From: Rubrobacter sp.
GTDB lineage: Bacteria > Actinomycetota > Rubrobacteria > Rubrobacterales > Rubrobacteraceae
NCBI GenBank assembly: GCA_016781705.1
Contig: JADDPV010000130.1
Coordinates: forward strand, 1-6,175
Length of the DNA stretch: 6,175 nt
Reading direction: 5' to 3'
Notes under the pieces: generated by a model
Database searches by the model: none
Seen by the model: the letters and a program-made list of their open reading frames with translations, nothing else
What the model was told of the DNA's origin: nothing
Translations under genes and position numbers: made by a program
Shown here: positions 4,475 through 6,175 of the stretch, piece by piece
Layout: each line of letters starts with the position of its first letter
Numbering within the stretch: the stretch's first letter is position 1

Positions 4475-4978
4475 CTAACGCCCCTTTTCCAGCAGGCGCT
4501 TGCCTAGGTACAGGACGAGGCCGTCTTCGAGGAAGGCCAGAACTGCGTCGGGCACGCCGAGCTTCTCCGTCGCTTGCACCCGCAGGTTCTCCCCAGTGTA
4601 TGCCGCTGCCATCGCCGAGAGGGCGCCGAGCAAGGCGGCGCTCCCCTTGCTGTCGCGCCCCTCGGAGGCGAAGAGGGCCGCCGCAACGAGGGCGCCGGAG
4701 AGGGCGCGTCCGAAGAGCGCGGGGGTGGAGGTGCGGCTCGGGACGAAGGGGGTCTTGTCGGCGATCATCTCCCCGACCATGAGGACCTGGAGCAGGGGGG
4801 AGAGGTGGCTCAGGAGGTTTGCGAGCGGCACGGTCTCCGGGGACGCCATGTCGTGGCGACGGGCGGCCCGGGAGAGGAGGGCCGGGGCGGCCATCGAGCG
4901 GAGGCCCGCCAGGGCGCTGAACGCCAGCATCTCCAACGAGGTCGGCGTCTCGGAGGTCTTGGAGGTGGCTCGCCCCAT
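4475..4978 (-). CDS. DUF4126 family membrane protein
   Basis: The product is 167 residues from ATG 4978. The family hallmark GE..ADK.P..P.R is present as GEMIADKTPFVPSRT (69-83), followed by GRALSGALVAAALF (90-103). The N-terminal segment LAFSALAGLRSMAAPALLS (18-36) is the typical opening of DUF4126 proteins. Hydrophobic stretches near 17-36, 52-68, 91-104, 113-127 and 145-158 suggest an integral membrane protein. The biochemical role of the family is unknown to me. The start is uncertain: the frame extends to a TTG at 5008, which has GGAG 5 bases upstream and overlaps the dehydrogenase stop by 8 bases, and an internal ATG at 4930 also fits the family start. It follows the dehydrogenase gene by 22 bases or overlaps it, so the two are probably one transcript. 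Confidence 0.85.
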   Translation of the reverse strand: MGRATSKTSETPTSLEMLAFSALAGLRSMAAPALLSRAARRHDMASPETVPLANLLSHLSPLLQVLMVGEMIADKTPFVPSRTSTPALFGRALSGALVAAALFASEGRDSKGSAALLGALSAMAAAYTGENLRVQATEKLGVPDAVLAFLEDGLVLYLGKRLLEKGR

Positions 4979-5000
4979 CAACCGCCCGGGCGAGCGACCC

Positions 5001-6077
5001 CTACGCAAGGGCGCTCCAGACCTCGAGCTTGTTCTTGACGTGCCGGATCACCTCGTCTGCGAACTCGCGGGTGCCGGCCGAGCCTCCCAGCTCGGCGGTG
5101 CGGGTGCCCTCCAGGACGCTCTCGAAGGCCGCCTCGTAGATCGCGCGCGACACCTGGTTGGCCTCCTCGTCGTGGAAGTACGTGAGCAGCGCCGCTCCCG
5201 CCAGGATCATCGCCATCGGGTTCGCCACGTTCTTGCCCTCGAGGCTCGGAGCCGTGCCGTGCGGGGCCTCGGACATCACGACCTCGGGGTTCTCGTCGTC
5301 GTCGAGCGCGATGAGCAAGGACTCCGCCCCCGCGATGGAGCCGAACATCTGCAACACCATGTCCGACATGCAATCCCCGTCGCGGTTGAGGGTCGGGATG
5401 ACCATCGGCTCGCCGTAGGTCGAGAGGAGAAGAGCATAAGTCGCGTCTATGAGCTGCGGCTCGTAGCGGATGTCCCTGTTAAGCCCGGCGGCGCGGTCCA
5501 TCTCCTCTTTCAACATCCCTTCGTAGACCGGCGACACGGTCCACTTAGGGCCGCCGAAGACTTTAGCGCGCATCTTCCTGGCCTGGATGAAGGCGAACTC
5601 CGCGACGCCGCGGCAGACTTTGCGCGAGATCTTCTCGGTCCTGTACGCGACCTCGTCCAACCCCTCGCCCTCGCGCCGCTCCTCCGCTCCGTAGGCGTCG
5701 TCCACGGCCATCCTCACCACGGAGATGGGTGCGTGCAGCCCCATGAGCGGGTTCACGCCCGGGATGCGCCGTCCCGTCCTCACGATGACCGTCCCGTTGA
5801 TGCCGCGCCTCAAGATGGCGTTCGGCGAGCCCACATCGTCCGCGCCCTCCGGGGTTACCGTGGCGGCCTTGATGCCCAGGCCCGTCTCGCACATCGCCCG
5901 CGCCGCCTCGTCGACGACCTCGTTGCGCGTCTTGCGTCTGTTCTCTAGCGAGAGGTCGTACCGCTTGAACTCCACGTCCAGCCCCGTCACCGACGGGTCG
6001 AGGACCCGCAGGGCCTCCTCCAGCAGCTCCTGGCCGGTCTGGTCGCCCTCCATGACCACTATCGTCTTGCGCTCCAC
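5001..6077 (-). CDS. Isocitrate/isopropylmalate dehydrogenase family protein (atypical)
   Basis: This 358-residue protein belongs to the metal- and NAD(P)-dependent beta-decarboxylating dehydrogenases. Substrate-site residues are recognisable: S84-P-N86 with R90 (SPNAILRR), R100 (VRTGR), R122 (VVRMA), Y129 and probable catalytic K178 (GGPKW). Metal-binding aspartates D211, D235 and D239 lie in YEPQLIDATY and NRDGDCMSD. The cofactor loop HGTAP (273-277) is followed by GKNVANP. The N-terminal loop is EGDQTGQE instead of the usual PGDGIGPE, and the canonical V-R-E-N is V-R-M-A. Position 278-279 is S-L, neither the D of NAD enzymes nor the K-Y of NADP isocitrate dehydrogenases, so the cofactor is undecided. 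Isocitrate, 3-isopropylmalate or a related hydroxy-diacid are candidate substrates. GTG 6077 has GAGGAGA 6 bases upstream. The DUF4126 gene follows directly. Confidence 0.85.
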   Translation of the reverse strand: MERKTIVVMEGDQTGQELLEEALRVLDPSVTGLDVEFKRYDLSLENRRKTRNEVVDEAARAMCETGLGIKAATVTPEGADDVGSPNAILRRGINGTVIVRTGRRIPGVNPLMGLHAPISVVRMAVDDAYGAEERREGEGLDEVAYRTEKISRKVCRGVAEFAFIQARKMRAKVFGGPKWTVSPVYEGMLKEEMDRAAGLNRDIRYEPQLIDATYALLLSTYGEPMVIPTLNRDGDCMSDMVLQMFGSIAGAESLLIALDDDENPEVVMSEAPHGTAPSLEGKNVANPMAMILAGAALLTYFHDEEANQVSRAIYEAAFESVLEGTRTAELGGSAGTREFADEVIRHVKNKLEVWSALA

Positions 6078-6120
6078 GCTTCTCTCCTCGAAAACGACTC
6101 GCTCTATCCGGTTGAGTATA
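6078..6120 (-). promoter_or_regulatory. Candidate promoter and ribosome site of the dehydrogenase operon
   Basis: On the - strand, TATACT (6120-6115) matches TATAAT in 5 of 6 positions and would start a leader of about 30 bases. The leader contains GAGGAGA just before the GTG at 6077. No good -35 was found 16-18 bases upstream, so the promoter may need an activator or an alternative sigma factor. The remaining bases, 6121-6175, show no gene. Confidence 0.45.
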
Positions 6121-6175
6121 CGGCTTTAGTTGTGCGGAGCGAGACAGCCGGTTATGTCATCATTACGTCCGGGAG

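Noticed and set aside
4979..5008. TTG start at 5008 for the DUF4126 gene
   Set aside because: Not excluded, since GGAG lies 5 bases upstream. The extra 10 residues are arginine-rich and unlike the family start, so ATG 4978 is preferred with low certainty.
4500..5948. Long + strand open frame of 482 codons
   Set aside because: It is antisense to the DUF4126 and dehydrogenase genes, which have clear family motifs. Long opposite-strand frames are expected in GC-rich DNA, and its translation shows no recognisable domain.

Overview
The window is GC-rich, with coding sequence strongly biased to G or C at third codon positions. Its protein set is an NarL-type regulator, a fructosamine-kinase-family protein beside a low-molecular-weight phosphatase, a DUF4126 protein and an atypical isocitrate/isopropylmalate dehydrogenase relative. 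This fits a high-GC Actinomycetota chromosome, possibly a deep branch such as Rubrobacter. That placement is an impression from the proteins, not a measured one. No rRNA, tRNA, CRISPR array, insertion sequence or phage gene was seen.

Region 1 (1-2725, + strand) holds three consecutive genes for roughly 190-215-residue proteins, each with about six predicted membrane segments (17-658, 731-1294, 1418-2053), followed by a NarL/LuxR-type response regulator (2090-2725). The three membrane proteins look like diverged paralogs. They share a 'LP..' loop motif, similar Shine-Dalgarno cassettes (AAAGGAG or AAAGGGG) and a similar C-terminal coding signature ending in AVR. That signature survives in frame just past the stop of the third gene. 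The regulator is damaged at its 5' end. The well-placed ATG behind the best ribosome site (2136) is out of frame with the rest of the gene, and the first part of the receiver domain is missing. No histidine kinase is in the window.

Region 2 (2722-4098, + strand) is a two-gene unit. A low-molecular-weight tyrosine-phosphatase-family enzyme (2760-3248) overlaps a fructosamine/ribulosamine-3-kinase-family enzyme (3241-4098) by 8 bases. A promoter-like sequence starting at the regulator's stop codon would place transcription at or just before the phosphatase ATG, so the unit may begin with a leaderless mRNA. The pair is known from other bacteria and suggests repair of sugar-damaged (glycated) proteins.

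Region 3 (4099-4474) is a convergent intergenic stretch. It carries a possible bidirectional hairpin, a plausible 65-codon membrane-anchored small protein on the - strand with its own -10 box, a perfect 8-bp inverted repeat, and an orphan strong ribosome site in front of a 3-codon mini-ORF.

Region 4 (4475-6175, - strand) is a probable two-gene operon. A dehydrogenase of the isocitrate/isopropylmalate family (5001-6077) has a good ribosome site and a -10 box upstream, and is followed closely by a DUF4126 membrane protein (4475-4978). Bases 6121-6175 hold no recognisable gene.
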